Shown here: positions 49,201 to 57,209 of the stretch, one piece after another
How positions within the stretch are numbered: position 1 is the stretch's first letter
How the letters are laid out: each line of letters begins with the position of its first letter
IMG/VR virus record: IMGVR_UViG_3300024520_000084
Coordinates: 1-57,823 of that record
Source of the DNA: a virus
Strand: one strand, 5' to 3'
DNA: 57,823 bases
The notes under the pieces: generated by a model
The model's database searches: none
Seen by the model: only the letters and a program-made list of their open reading frames with translations
What the model was told of the DNA's origin: nothing
Made by a program: the position numbers and the translations under genes

Positions 49201-49683
49201 TTTGCCGCAGGTGCCGGAATGCGTTTAATCACTAACCCTCTTGCTTTTGCCGGAGAAGCAGTAGGAATTTTTACCATGGGTCGCATTATGCGCCAGCAAT
49301 GGTTCCTAAATAGCTTGTTACAGCCGCGCTATTCTGCGGGTCTGGGATTGAATCCTTTTTCGGTTGGTGGTCGAAGGTTGCTTCAACAAGGCCAGAGGGC
49401 TGGTGCTGATCTGGACAAAGTAAGTCCTCTTGGTCTGGAACTTAGAGAACGTATCGCACAAGAGGCACGGGCGATGGCCGCTTCTCTTTCAGAAACTCAA
49501 GTAGGACCGGATACACGCGAAGCGGCAACGCAGTTTGTTCAAGAAAATGTTGTTCAACCCGTTATGCAAGCAAGACAAGACATTAACGTACCTAGTTTGG
49601 CTTCCAACGTAGCTGCTCAAGCTCAAACGGTTAGCCCACTACGTCAAATAGAAATAAATAAACTTATGACGGGACGGCCATAA
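46264..49683 (+). CDS. very large internal virion protein, 1139 aa
   Basis: The first about 140 residues include GYIDVETPDGIASFEVAGTE, then a glycine-rich hydrophobic segment (GFGGQEAAPLTAALGTGLIF to GAGAGGKAFDEF) that could insert into membranes, followed by long helical regions. Size, helical content and position fit the large ejected core proteins of podoviruses. Two ATGs adjoin (46261 and 46264); I take the second because of spacing from AGGAG. It ends one base into the M15 peptidase gene. It contains no visible lytic domain of its own. Confidence 0.65.
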   Translation: MGYIDVETPDGIASFEVAGTEPTDQEMEVIRSTIYGQNEDLLFPDLRNVPQLKDMVQKEEIKEIPEYKPSNEGEIDDTSFQFMYGRADNIEEKAKRLETEFGPGTFRQVEGTDKFVLLLDNVSPEKKQEYGLPDTGDIYVNKPGFSWYDIAGFGGQEAAPLTAALGTGLIFSGVGIIPGMILMAGAGAGGKAFDEFVIEDRLEKMNTQSDDQVWGDVALTGAFYGLGEGLGRGLFALGRRIIKGPGARPDPARIGELVSGGMGRQAATNIAREEAKTQLRRAVAEGARPTVSEVSQKAILGRMQSIYEGIFPNAAAAAKNLDFVKTTLGRLGAGEIDDATAKQLLSQQSEAISNQVANAMKNANVDEATRLANQHMQKVIDNEFKVLLDLYNPNKALLTGWKDAANNAARLFEQDSSILYKKAEDLLKSVADNEGGNAATFSARALQKTVEDIQGDKARVAVMGDAFNSGLFKYIKGKENFTMSELMGLRSAIRSVGKDPALVPGMNDALIGSMVKSIDDTINNKLTSLASSRTRSPDPKVLYVNSAGTVGKQWDDATANTFEEGVMAWKKAQKFHASGIQRFKSFSEELLHNNIRSGVTISDKEVMQAIVRDGQPEALLRYLKSITPSGRAAEGIQTIPQSVFDDAAKAANAGQFKQANKILNDAGVDRDIVKRLPVFAERLERNAETGALDPYARMIASEFSDTIRNLGNLAAARANPLKYRNNVRDSLAKEWLQQSYTTSKVAGEFSPTVFASRFDQLGKTADALFGKKNATALRELMKDYHKIGMSNKEFANATAEALGATSGQIRARALGLTGGRSISDEIAGVQAVIKEAERQSDDALFQAFAKGKIDDADSLVTSILKKPSNYDKLVKQFGAQLEDPLDKVGGVKDMVMGRIMEAAFPQGVLPDVVASGAWGAPMRRQITNLNRNGALAKVLGDGDRAVGQPIVNDLIKASKIGERISDQALKGKQGLASAAFAAGAGMRLITNPLAFAGEAVGIFTMGRIMRQQWFLNSLLQPRYSAGLGLNPFSVGGRRLLQQGQRAGADLDKVSPLGLELRERIAQEARAMAASLSETQVGPDTREAATQFVQENVVQPVMQARQDINVPSLASNVAAQAQTVSPLRQIEINKLMTGRP

Positions 49684-50129
49684 TGCAACTCTCCGACCAC
49701 TTTACCCTGAGTGAGCTTACCAAGTCGTCTACGGCTGAACGGTTGGGCATTGCCAATGAACCAGGGTCCACGGAAGTTGAAAGCCTGATCATGGTCTGTG
49801 ACAAGGTACTGGAGCCTGTCAGGAACCATTACGGTATTGCCTTTGCTCCTAACTCTGGTTTTCGTTGCCTTGAGCTTAATCAAGCTATTGGATCATCTGA
49901 CAATTCGCAGCATGTTGCTGGGGAAGCTGTAGATTTTGAGGTGGTTGGTGTACCCAACAAGGAAATGGCTCTATGGATCATGGACAATTGTGACTTTGAC
50001 CAGTTGATACTGGAGTTTTACAAAGAAGGCGTGCCAGACTCCGGCTGGGTGCATTGTAGCTACACGATAAACGGCGACAACAGGAAATCTGCTCGAGTGT
50101 TCGACGGCAAAAACTGGAGCGCGTTGTAA
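49683..50129 (+). CDS. M15-family D-Ala-D-Ala carboxypeptidase-like protein
   Basis: A 148-residue protein of Peptidase_M15_3 type. LSDHFTLSELTKSSTAERLG at the N-terminus, SGFRCLELN, zinc ligands in SQHVAGEAVDFEV (His77 and Asp84), and WVHCSY (His124). It should cut peptidoglycan cross-bridges. There is no signal peptide. Being within the internal virion proteins it may help DNA entry, or be the late endolysin; the SleB-like enzyme at 3484 is the alternative. It overlaps the previous stop (TAATG). Confidence 0.85.
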   Translation: MQLSDHFTLSELTKSSTAERLGIANEPGSTEVESLIMVCDKVLEPVRNHYGIAFAPNSGFRCLELNQAIGSSDNSQHVAGEAVDFEVVGVPNKEMALWIMDNCDFDQLILEFYKEGVPDSGWVHCSYTINGDNRKSARVFDGKNWSAL

Positions 50130-50130
50130 G

Positions 50131-51918
50131 ATGGTAGACGTAGGTGGTTATGTTGGTAACATAGTAGACAGCACAGTGGGTATTGGAAAAGATGTTTATG
50201 ACAAGGTCACAAATCCCACCAATCTCACCGCCGGCGATGTTCTTGGAACAATAAACACCGGATTAAATTTAGCGGGACGCGGCCTTCCGGGTATAGCCGC
50301 ATTAGCTTACGTTGCGAACTATCAGGAGCAAGTAGATAGAGACAAAAAGCTTGGCATAAATAATCCTTCTTGGCCTGGAAGAGCCCTTCGTTCGCTGGTT
50401 CCGGGCTTGGTTCAAAAACCTGTTTTTGATGCTTTAGATGTTACAGGAGAGCATTCTTTTGACGGTTACGGCACAGCGGAAGCTGAAGAAGAAGGTGTGG
50501 CTGGGATAGATACGTCAGGAAATACAGCTGTTGGCGGTAGCGAATTTAGCATGGATGGCGACGGCTTTGGCAATGTAGACCCGAACACCGAAATAGACAC
50601 TACTCCCGGCCCTGCGGCACAGCATGGAGGTGACGAAAGCGTTTCTGTGGATGCAACAGAGGCAGAGACGGAAGAGGATTACGAAGACTACGACGAAGAC
50701 CAGTATGCACAAGGTGGTGCTGTTGGTTACAGCCATGGAGGATTTCATCTTTCTGATCTAGCGGATAAAACTTTATACGAAAAAACAGGCACTCTTGGAG
50801 ACTTTGCCGCTAAAGAAAAAATTATTGCAAAAATACTGCCTAAGTTAAGTTCTGATGAAAAAATAAACCAATCTTTAGCTTTTGATAATGTTGTAAGGGA
50901 AGAATATCCGTCTGAGAATTATCCAAATTTAAATTTTAACCAACACTTTCGCCAAAAATTAAAAAGCGCATTACCGGGATCAGGATTAAATTATCAAGGC
51001 GAAGTAGCATCTAGTGATGAAAATTATCAAGCTTTACTTAACTTAGGTCTTTTAGCACAAGAACAACGTGGTCGAGAAGCTGTAGCAACTTACGATTTTA
51101 AAAACACTTTTAAATTTGCTAATGTTCCTGAATTTATGAAAAAAATTGTAATTGATCCTAAACTTAACGTGGGCGTTGCGGGACAATTTTCTTTAACGGA
51201 TATAAACCAGCCTTCATCAAAAGTATATACAACAGGAATTGGCGCACAGTTTCTCCCAGGCGTTAGTGATACAGGTGTAGATTTAAGTGCTGTTTTGAAT
51301 CAACGCGGTATAGCACCTACCGTTAGGGTAGATCAATCCATGGGTCCTGTTAACACTCAGTATCAAAAAACTTTTAACCCTGACCAGCCAGACTTTAACA
51401 AATTAAGGACTTCGTTTAATGTTCCTGTGGGTAACGCATCTGTTGCTGGTAGGTATGGACAACAAAGAACGGAGGGTGCGCCTCCTGTTAACAATTTTAA
51501 CATAGAAGCAAATGTTCCTATAAATGAAGCAAATTTAGCAGCTAACTTTTCTCGTAACCCTGATTCTGATTCAATAAATCTTAACTTATCAGGAATAGAT
51601 TTTGCTGGCGGAGAACTAGGATTTGACGTAGCAAAAACTTTTAACAGTACAGGTGAAGATCCAAGAAAAGTTGGGGCTACTTGGAAAAAGCAAGTTGGAG
51701 AAGGAGAAATAGAAGTCCAAGGCTCCATAAATAATAAAGGACCTGAAGGATCAGTAACTTACCGTCAAGGAGATTTTGAAACGGTAGTTGGTAGAGGTAA
51801 TAGAGACGATGTCTACGGTGGCATGCGGTACAATTACCCATTAAACAAATTTAACAAAATGATAGGACGGGCTTCATCAGGACTTGATCTTGAAGGAATA
51901 TTTTCTGGGTTAAAATAA
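50131..51918 (+). CDS. virion protein with beta-barrel-like C-terminal half
   Basis: A 595-residue protein. N-terminal about 200 residues are Gly/Asp-rich with a helical start (YVGNIVDSTVGIGKDVYDKV) and an acidic stretch DYEDYDEDQYA; the middle has helices. The last about 250 residues repeat paired strands of alternating polar and hydrophobic residues (LNVGVAGQFSLTD, TRSFNVPV-like, SVTYRQGDFETVVGR, YGGMRYNYPL), like a membrane beta barrel or beta sheet fibre. It is the last gene of the late operon and abuts the polymerase gene tail to tail with no space and no terminator. Confidence 0.6.
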   Translation: MVDVGGYVGNIVDSTVGIGKDVYDKVTNPTNLTAGDVLGTINTGLNLAGRGLPGIAALAYVANYQEQVDRDKKLGINNPSWPGRALRSLVPGLVQKPVFDALDVTGEHSFDGYGTAEAEEEGVAGIDTSGNTAVGGSEFSMDGDGFGNVDPNTEIDTTPGPAAQHGGDESVSVDATEAETEEDYEDYDEDQYAQGGAVGYSHGGFHLSDLADKTLYEKTGTLGDFAAKEKIIAKILPKLSSDEKINQSLAFDNVVREEYPSENYPNLNFNQHFRQKLKSALPGSGLNYQGEVASSDENYQALLNLGLLAQEQRGREAVATYDFKNTFKFANVPEFMKKIVIDPKLNVGVAGQFSLTDINQPSSKVYTTGIGAQFLPGVSDTGVDLSAVLNQRGIAPTVRVDQSMGPVNTQYQKTFNPDQPDFNKLRTSFNVPVGNASVAGRYGQQRTEGAPPVNNFNIEANVPINEANLAANFSRNPDSDSINLNLSGIDFAGGELGFDVAKTFNSTGEDPRKVGATWKKQVGEGEIEVQGSINNKGPEGSVTYRQGDFETVVGRGNRDDVYGGMRYNYPLNKFNKMIGRASSGLDLEGIFSGLK

Positions 51919-53847
51919 CTACTTCGCTGAACCCCAGTTCTCGCCTAACCCTACATCGACCTTGGACGGTATCGTCAATCCCGGAGCGCATGTCTCCATC
52001 ACCTTCTTAATCTCCGTAACCTGTTCGTCGCTCTCTATCGAGAAGCACAGTTCGTCGTGTACGGTGAGCATGGGCCAGTGACCACGGTCCATGCAGTCTT
52101 TCATGGCTTGCTTGGTCTGATCCGCTGCGGAGGCCTGTATGAGCCTGTTAAGGGCCTTGTAAACAAAAGCAACCTGATATCTTTCTGGATTCATACTGGC
52201 CCAGTTCTTATCCCTCTCCTCAATGGGTGTATTCAGAACATCAGCCCAACGCTCCTCAAGCTTATCCGCGTGGATAGGCTTTTTGTACTCCTTAGAATAT
52301 CCTTTCAGTTCTCTCATTGGAAAACGACACTTGCGGCCTAGCAGTGTTCGGATCTCTGCACGCTTGGATGCTATATCCATAACAGACGATGCAAGTCCTC
52401 GAATAAACGGAACCTTCTCGTCGTACTCGTTACGAAGTGTTTTAGCTTCTTTAAAGGGTATATCACCAAGGGTCTGGGCCAACTTACCAATGCCCATGCC
52501 ATACATAATCCCAAGGTTAATTGTCTTAGCGTGGCTTCTCTCAACGCCGGCCATATCAGCAACCAATTGATGAAAGTCCAGATCGTCCTTCTGGTACAGG
52601 TCTACGATCTCTTTAACTCTCTCGTTATCTCTAGTCGCAGGTGTAAGGGATGCGTAATGCATCAACCATCGTGGTTCCTGTGCGCTATAGTCGAAGCTTC
52701 CCCACCGACAGCCTTCTTCAGGAACAAACAATCCCCTAATGAGGGATTTTATCTCTGGGTGTCTGGAGGGAACTTGCTGCAAATTTGGATTACTGGAGGA
52801 AAATCTGCCCGACACAGTTCCACCTTCATCTGAGCGCAACTGGTTAAACTGGCAGTGGATACGGCCATTGTACTGATGATTAAGGATTGTATCAACAAAG
52901 GTCGTGTTAGCTTTGTTATACTCACGAACTTCCAAGATTTTACGAGCAATAGGATGATCATGTGATTTTAAAAAATGTTTTGTAAAGCTTGGCGCATCTG
53001 ACTTAGCCGTTCTCTGGTAACTTAACCCCAGATTATCAAAAACCATAGCTAAACTTTTAGCGTTCCAAGGCTCCAGGTGTATATCTGAATCATCCTTTAT
53101 TTCTTTAAGAAGTTTCTTTTCCTTACCCTCAAGAAAAGTCTTGGTCTGTTCTGCCTTGTCAACGTCAACCTTTACACCACGCCTTCTCATCTCGAAGATC
53201 ATGGGAAGAAGAGACAACTCAACGTCCAATATCCTCTCGCAGTCATCTTCTATAAGTTTCTTGTGGAGAACGTGCCACAAACGCAAAGTCAACGAGGCGT
53301 CCATCTCTGCGTATTCTGCAACCCTTCCGGCTGGCAACTTCCACATCTCTGCCTTGGCATCAACACCGTGTTGGTGAGCCGCTCTTCTTAGTTCATCTTC
53401 AGCTTTCCGCTGACCAAGGTACGTGGCCCCTAGTGCATTAAGAGAATAACTGAACCTGTTCTCGTCCAGCAGTGGCGCAGCAATCATTGTATCGAGTATT
53501 GTTCCCTTGACCTCAATACCCTCTGTAAGCAACCATCCCAAATCGTACTGTGCGTTATGAAAAACCACGGACATGCCGTGATCCAATTGGTCTTGGAGCC
53601 ACCTGAGTACGAGGTCTTTTGCCATGTTCCCCCCACCTTCGTGGGCAATTGGCAGGTAAGCACTCCACTCAGAGGCGGCAACAGCAATTCCTATAAGGTT
53701 GCCGTCTTTTCTAGGCCACCCTGGCCCCAAGTTCAATAGGTTGGGATCTCTTGTCTCAACGTCAACAGCAATGATTTTCTCCCCAGAAAGATCGGGAAGG
53801 TGCTCCGGCGGAAACCATACTTTGTCATCAAAGAGATCTTCACGCAT
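51919..53847 (-). CDS. polA: family A DNA polymerase with 3'-5' exonuclease
   Basis: A 642-residue replicative polymerase. The exonuclease has DVETRD (Asp29, Glu31), FHNAQYD (Asp102) and YAEMDAS (Asp183). The polymerase has TVSGRFSSSNPNLQQVP, motif A FDYSAQEPR (Asp386), motif B KTINLGIMYG with Leu445 at the site of E. coli Phe762, and motif C VHDELCF (His597-Asp598-Glu599). There is no 5'-3' nuclease domain and no DnaJ segment. The Leu in motif B marks the Leu762 class common in marine phages. It is the last gene of the replication operon and overlaps its upstream neighbour by 8 bases. Confidence 0.95.
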   Translation of the reverse strand: MREDLFDDKVWFPPEHLPDLSGEKIIAVDVETRDPNLLNLGPGWPRKDGNLIGIAVAASEWSAYLPIAHEGGGNMAKDLVLRWLQDQLDHGMSVVFHNAQYDLGWLLTEGIEVKGTILDTMIAAPLLDENRFSYSLNALGATYLGQRKAEDELRRAAHQHGVDAKAEMWKLPAGRVAEYAEMDASLTLRLWHVLHKKLIEDDCERILDVELSLLPMIFEMRRRGVKVDVDKAEQTKTFLEGKEKKLLKEIKDDSDIHLEPWNAKSLAMVFDNLGLSYQRTAKSDAPSFTKHFLKSHDHPIARKILEVREYNKANTTFVDTILNHQYNGRIHCQFNQLRSDEGGTVSGRFSSSNPNLQQVPSRHPEIKSLIRGLFVPEEGCRWGSFDYSAQEPRWLMHYASLTPATRDNERVKEIVDLYQKDDLDFHQLVADMAGVERSHAKTINLGIMYGMGIGKLAQTLGDIPFKEAKTLRNEYDEKVPFIRGLASSVMDIASKRAEIRTLLGRKCRFPMRELKGYSKEYKKPIHADKLEERWADVLNTPIEERDKNWASMNPERYQVAFVYKALNRLIQASAADQTKQAMKDCMDRGHWPMLTVHDELCFSIESDEQVTEIKKVMETCAPGLTIPSKVDVGLGENWGSAK

Positions 53848-54112
53848 TCTTTTCTTCTGTTATTGCCGCCCATAACGCTGTGTAAGCTGTAGCGTCTACG
53901 CCATTATCTGGGTTTGGGCTCCCTAATTCGTCACGCGATACTTTAAGCAGAACCATGCAGAAAGCAACCTGTTCAGGTGTTATATCTGCCCCTAAATACC
54001 TACTCCATAAATCAGCCACACGCTTGTGCAAAAGCACGTAGTCGCCGTGCTGTTTGGCCCTGTCTCCTCCTACAAGAGACGCTGCTGTCCTTAAAATATC
54101 CACTGGCTTCAT
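53840..54112 (-). CDS. DUF6378-like protein
   Basis: A 90-residue helical protein. GGDRAKQHGDYVLLHKRVAD, LGADITPEQVAFCMVLLKVS and DNGVDATAYTALWAAI match the DUF6378 pattern found in many phages; the D/H/K arrangement resembles the MazG/NTP pyrophosphohydrolase-like helical bundle, though activity is unproven. It is coupled by overlaps to helicase and polymerase (4 and 8 bases), which supports a role in nucleotide metabolism or replication. Confidence 0.75.
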   Translation of the reverse strand: MKPVDILRTAASLVGGDRAKQHGDYVLLHKRVADLWSRYLGADITPEQVAFCMVLLKVSRDELGSPNPDNGVDATAYTALWAAITEEKNA

Positions 54113-55638
54113 AAAGAATAACTCAAGTTGGTTTGGGGGAGCATAATATGTAAAGCCTTTTTTGTTCTTGTCACCGCAACATAATATACCCTGTGCTCCG
54201 TCGCAGGATTCTTTAAGTATTCCTTGTGCGCTGCGTAAGACAAGTCCGGCACCACCAATACATTGTCAGCTTCTCCACCCTTCATTGAATGAATTGTACT
54301 TATCTTTATTCTAGGGCTTTTGACATTGTCTTTTCTTTTCAAGGCATTAAGCACGTAATTCTTTGTGTCAAGATCAATTTTATTTAAGGATCGATGCCAC
54401 CGTACAGAACCGTCCACCAGTAGCCCTAGCTTATCGGTTGCTTCAGACATGCTTATCAGGGAATCAGGGTCCAGACCTAACAAGGCAGCGGATCGTGGTC
54501 CATGGCCCCTTGAGTACCCTTCCCCAACCGCCATAAAAGTATAAATGTTTCTTAACTTATCTGGTGTAATTGCTACGCCCTTGCACCAATCTTCCCAAGA
54601 CTGAAGAGCCTCGTAAGTCTTGACCGGAATGCTGGGGTGCCCATTACGACTGTATATCCAACCTTCTTGCCTAAGAGCGTAAGCATACTGTGCCGCGATA
54701 CGGTTAGTACGAGCCATCAGACACCACTCGCCTTCGTGTAAAGGAACATCCCAAATATTTTGATGAAACTGAACTATACCTTCTTCGTCACGGGGGCGCC
54801 ATATTTTAGGTGCTCGACCTTCTATGCGACTAACGATGTTTTGGGCTTCTCGCCAAGCGGCTCTAGGCAATCTGTATGATTGGCTTAAAACGGTCTTCTT
54901 TTCTGTTGCGTTTAAAAAGGCTTGAACGTCAGCCCCCTGAAAACCCATGATGGCCTGGTCATCATCTCCCGTGAAAACCTGTATGCGGGGTGTCTGCCTT
55001 AAAACATCAATCATTGCCCACTGTAAGGTTGACAAGTCCTGCGCCTCATCTACGAATAAAGCCTCTATGCCGGGGGGCGCATCCGACCTGATAAAATTCT
55101 CGATCATGTCGGTAAAGTCAATCTTACTACGGACACTCTTATAACCCTCATACGCCGACACCAACCGCTTCAACTCTGGAAAATCAATGGAGTAATCTGC
55201 CAACTGCCGGTGCATCTCTTCAAGCGGAATCCTCTTACTACGCGCCAGATGATACTGGCTCATGTAAAAGTCACCCTTCGACACGCCTAGAGTATCAAAA
55301 TCAGTTTCTATGCTTGCTTTCTTGTTGCCAAAAGGAATGCCTACAGCTTCCCCAATCTTCTTCAAATCATCCTTGCCCATCACCTCGTCAGAGCTATACC
55401 CCCCAGACCGAAACGCCATAGAATGCAACGTCTGAAAGTACGGCAGGTCCTTTTCATCTATACCCCAATCACGGGAAACCCTCTCACGGCTTTCCTGTGC
55501 TGCCTTACGGGTAAACGACACACAGGCAATTCGATCAGGATCAATGCCTTGCTCGATGCACTCCCTGATCTTGTTGGAGTTGGTTTGGGTTTTGCCTGTG
55601 CCAGGTGGCCCAAGGATGGTTTCATGTTCTTCGGTCAA
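54109..55638 (-). CDS. UvrD/Rep-like superfamily 1 helicase
   Basis: A 509-residue helicase. Motif I GPPGTGKT (residues 10-17), motif Ia SFTRKAAQES, motif II FVDEAQD (195-201), motif III GDDDQAIMGF (224-233), motif IV QSYRLPRAAW, motif V STIHSMKGGEADNV and motif VI VYYVAVTRTKK. It moves 3'-5' in relatives such as PcrA and Rep, and is probably the replication helicase working with the primase. It overlaps the primase gene by 4 bases and the DUF6378-like gene by 4 bases. Confidence 0.9.
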   Translation of the reverse strand: MTEEHETILGPPGTGKTQTNSNKIRECIEQGIDPDRIACVSFTRKAAQESRERVSRDWGIDEKDLPYFQTLHSMAFRSGGYSSDEVMGKDDLKKIGEAVGIPFGNKKASIETDFDTLGVSKGDFYMSQYHLARSKRIPLEEMHRQLADYSIDFPELKRLVSAYEGYKSVRSKIDFTDMIENFIRSDAPPGIEALFVDEAQDLSTLQWAMIDVLRQTPRIQVFTGDDDQAIMGFQGADVQAFLNATEKKTVLSQSYRLPRAAWREAQNIVSRIEGRAPKIWRPRDEEGIVQFHQNIWDVPLHEGEWCLMARTNRIAAQYAYALRQEGWIYSRNGHPSIPVKTYEALQSWEDWCKGVAITPDKLRNIYTFMAVGEGYSRGHGPRSAALLGLDPDSLISMSEATDKLGLLVDGSVRWHRSLNKIDLDTKNYVLNALKRKDNVKSPRIKISTIHSMKGGEADNVLVVPDLSYAAHKEYLKNPATEHRVYYVAVTRTKKALHIMLPQTNLSYSL

Positions 55639-57173
55639 AACGGTGGCTCCTCCATTGGTGAGAATGTAACTTCGGGCAGGTCAACTTCACCACGGTACAT
55701 CTCCGGCACAAACCACACCCGCACCGACTTCCAGTTTTCGTTGTTATCAAGAAACCGGTATGTTTTGTTAGCTTTTTCTCCATTGTTCATTTCTTTTAAC
55801 CGCTCAGTGATCTGACCGCGTGTGTATAGCGTAAAATTATTACGCTTCAGAAATTCCTGTAGGGAACTTAGCTTGAAATATGTAACGCTGTCCTCTGTCC
55901 ACGGCTTACCTGTCAACAGTTCCTCTGGGCTGTGTGCCTGTATACGAGAAGTGCAAAAAGTTTCTAATAGTTCTATGAACAGACCCTTTTGAGTCAATTC
56001 CTCTGACACCGATATTCTCGTGGCGTCACTTAACAAACTGTCAATTAAGTCGCGCCAATCCGATTCTTTCATTTTGGCCGGCATCTTGTACATTTGTTCC
56101 ATGCAAGCACGTTGAAACTCCACCTGCATCTGCAACTGCTTGGTAGACAACTCAAGCCTTGCACCGTCAACGTCAACAAACCACACGGGAGGTTCCGACT
56201 CCACCACGGTAAGACCGCCCACAGGCACATGAGAATTAGCGTCCCCCACACCAAACTTCCTGGACCGACACAGTGACTTGTTGCAATGGCTGTGTAGCGG
56301 CTCCTGCTTGCACGTATAAAAATATTCTTTTTTATCCAGCTGCTCTTGAATAATAACAATCTCCCGCGCTGGAAGAGGCGGGGTACAATAATCTTGGTTG
56401 TGTTTCTCCAACAAAACTTTCCAAACACTTGGCGAAGATTGCTTGTAATACACGCCTATATTTAAAAGCGTGTTGTTCCTACCGCCTTCTGGAATGCCAA
56501 ACTCCGTCAGCTGCTGAAGACATGGTGGGCCTTTTGGTAATATATCGTCGCTGTTGCCTAACGATATCTTGGAAAGTTCTTCCGCTGAGATGCGTGACCC
56601 TTCCGCTAAGGTAAGAAAATCCTCTAAAGCTGTGGACGAGCCATCCTTTTTGAGCGCATACCGAGTTGTGTACTCTGCGTTCTGGTAGGGAAGGTTTATA
56701 AAGTTTCCAACATCACCACGCTCTGCCAGAAGTTCTTCCTGCTTTGGAAACACCTCGCAGTTGCCCCATCCAATGACAGCGGCAAACTCAGCAAGACGAT
56801 CTCGAACTTCAGAAGCTGATACTTGTTCGGAGAGAAAAAGAAATAAGTGAGCCCCGCCAGACTTTGACCGGCAGAGTATCAACGGTAATTTAAAACGCTG
56901 TACCTTAGAAAATAAGAGTGGAAGATCAAGATTGTAGTCATCTATATCAAGCGCACCAAAAAGACATTTGTTCGTCTCGTTAATAGGTATTGACCCAACA
57001 CCAATCTTCCCATCCAAATGATCTTGGATAAGGTCCACCGTCAACGGTTCACGGACAATTTCGTATTTTGCCTGCTGCTTGCCGTTTTTCTGGCGGCCCG
57101 AAACTTCTGTCTGTCCATGGGCTCCTTGTGATCCGGTAAAAAGATCAAGAAACCTCTGCGCTAAATCACTCAT
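55635..57173 (-). CDS. archaeo-eukaryotic-type primase (TOTE/PrimPol-like)
   Basis: A 512-residue protein. The N-terminal domain has ALDIDDY (residues 74-80; the catalytic D-x-D) and CRSKSGGAHLFLF (101-113; the S-G-x-H motif) typical of AEP primases, in particular the TOTE type. Cysteines near residues 290-310 (YTCKQE, HCNKSLCRSRKFG) may bind zinc as in primase accessory domains. The C-terminal half is helical. The ATG at 57173 is chosen over GTG 57209; it sits at the end of a hairpin with U tract. It primes replication with the UvrD-like helicase and Pol A. Confidence 0.75.
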   Translation of the reverse strand: MSDLAQRFLDLFTGSQGAHGQTEVSGRQKNGKQQAKYEIVREPLTVDLIQDHLDGKIGVGSIPINETNKCLFGALDIDDYNLDLPLLFSKVQRFKLPLILCRSKSGGAHLFLFLSEQVSASEVRDRLAEFAAVIGWGNCEVFPKQEELLAERGDVGNFINLPYQNAEYTTRYALKKDGSSTALEDFLTLAEGSRISAEELSKISLGNSDDILPKGPPCLQQLTEFGIPEGGRNNTLLNIGVYYKQSSPSVWKVLLEKHNQDYCTPPLPAREIVIIQEQLDKKEYFYTCKQEPLHSHCNKSLCRSRKFGVGDANSHVPVGGLTVVESEPPVWFVDVDGARLELSTKQLQMQVEFQRACMEQMYKMPAKMKESDWRDLIDSLLSDATRISVSEELTQKGLFIELLETFCTSRIQAHSPEELLTGKPWTEDSVTYFKLSSLQEFLKRNNFTLYTRGQITERLKEMNNGEKANKTYRFLDNNENWKSVRVWFVPEMYRGEVDLPEVTFSPMEEPPF

Positions 57174-57203
57174 AAAAATAGGGTCCCGCGTTACACGGGA
57201 CCC
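57174..57203 (-). terminator. hairpin and U tract (attenuator) between SSB-like and primase genes
   Basis: On the minus strand GGGTCCCG (57203-57196) pairs with CGGGACCC (57188-57181), seven-base loop, followed by TATTTTT and directly by the primase ATG. It resembles an intrinsic terminator that reduces transcription into the downstream genes, and it sequesters the GGGAC in front of the start. Confidence 0.7.
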
Positions 57204-57209
57204 CTGCAC

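Noticed and set aside
51890-51960. A bidirectional terminator between the convergent late operon and polymerase gene
   Set aside because: Only an imperfect CTGGGTT/AACCCCAG pairing with an 18-base loop and no U tract is visible; the stop codons simply abut.
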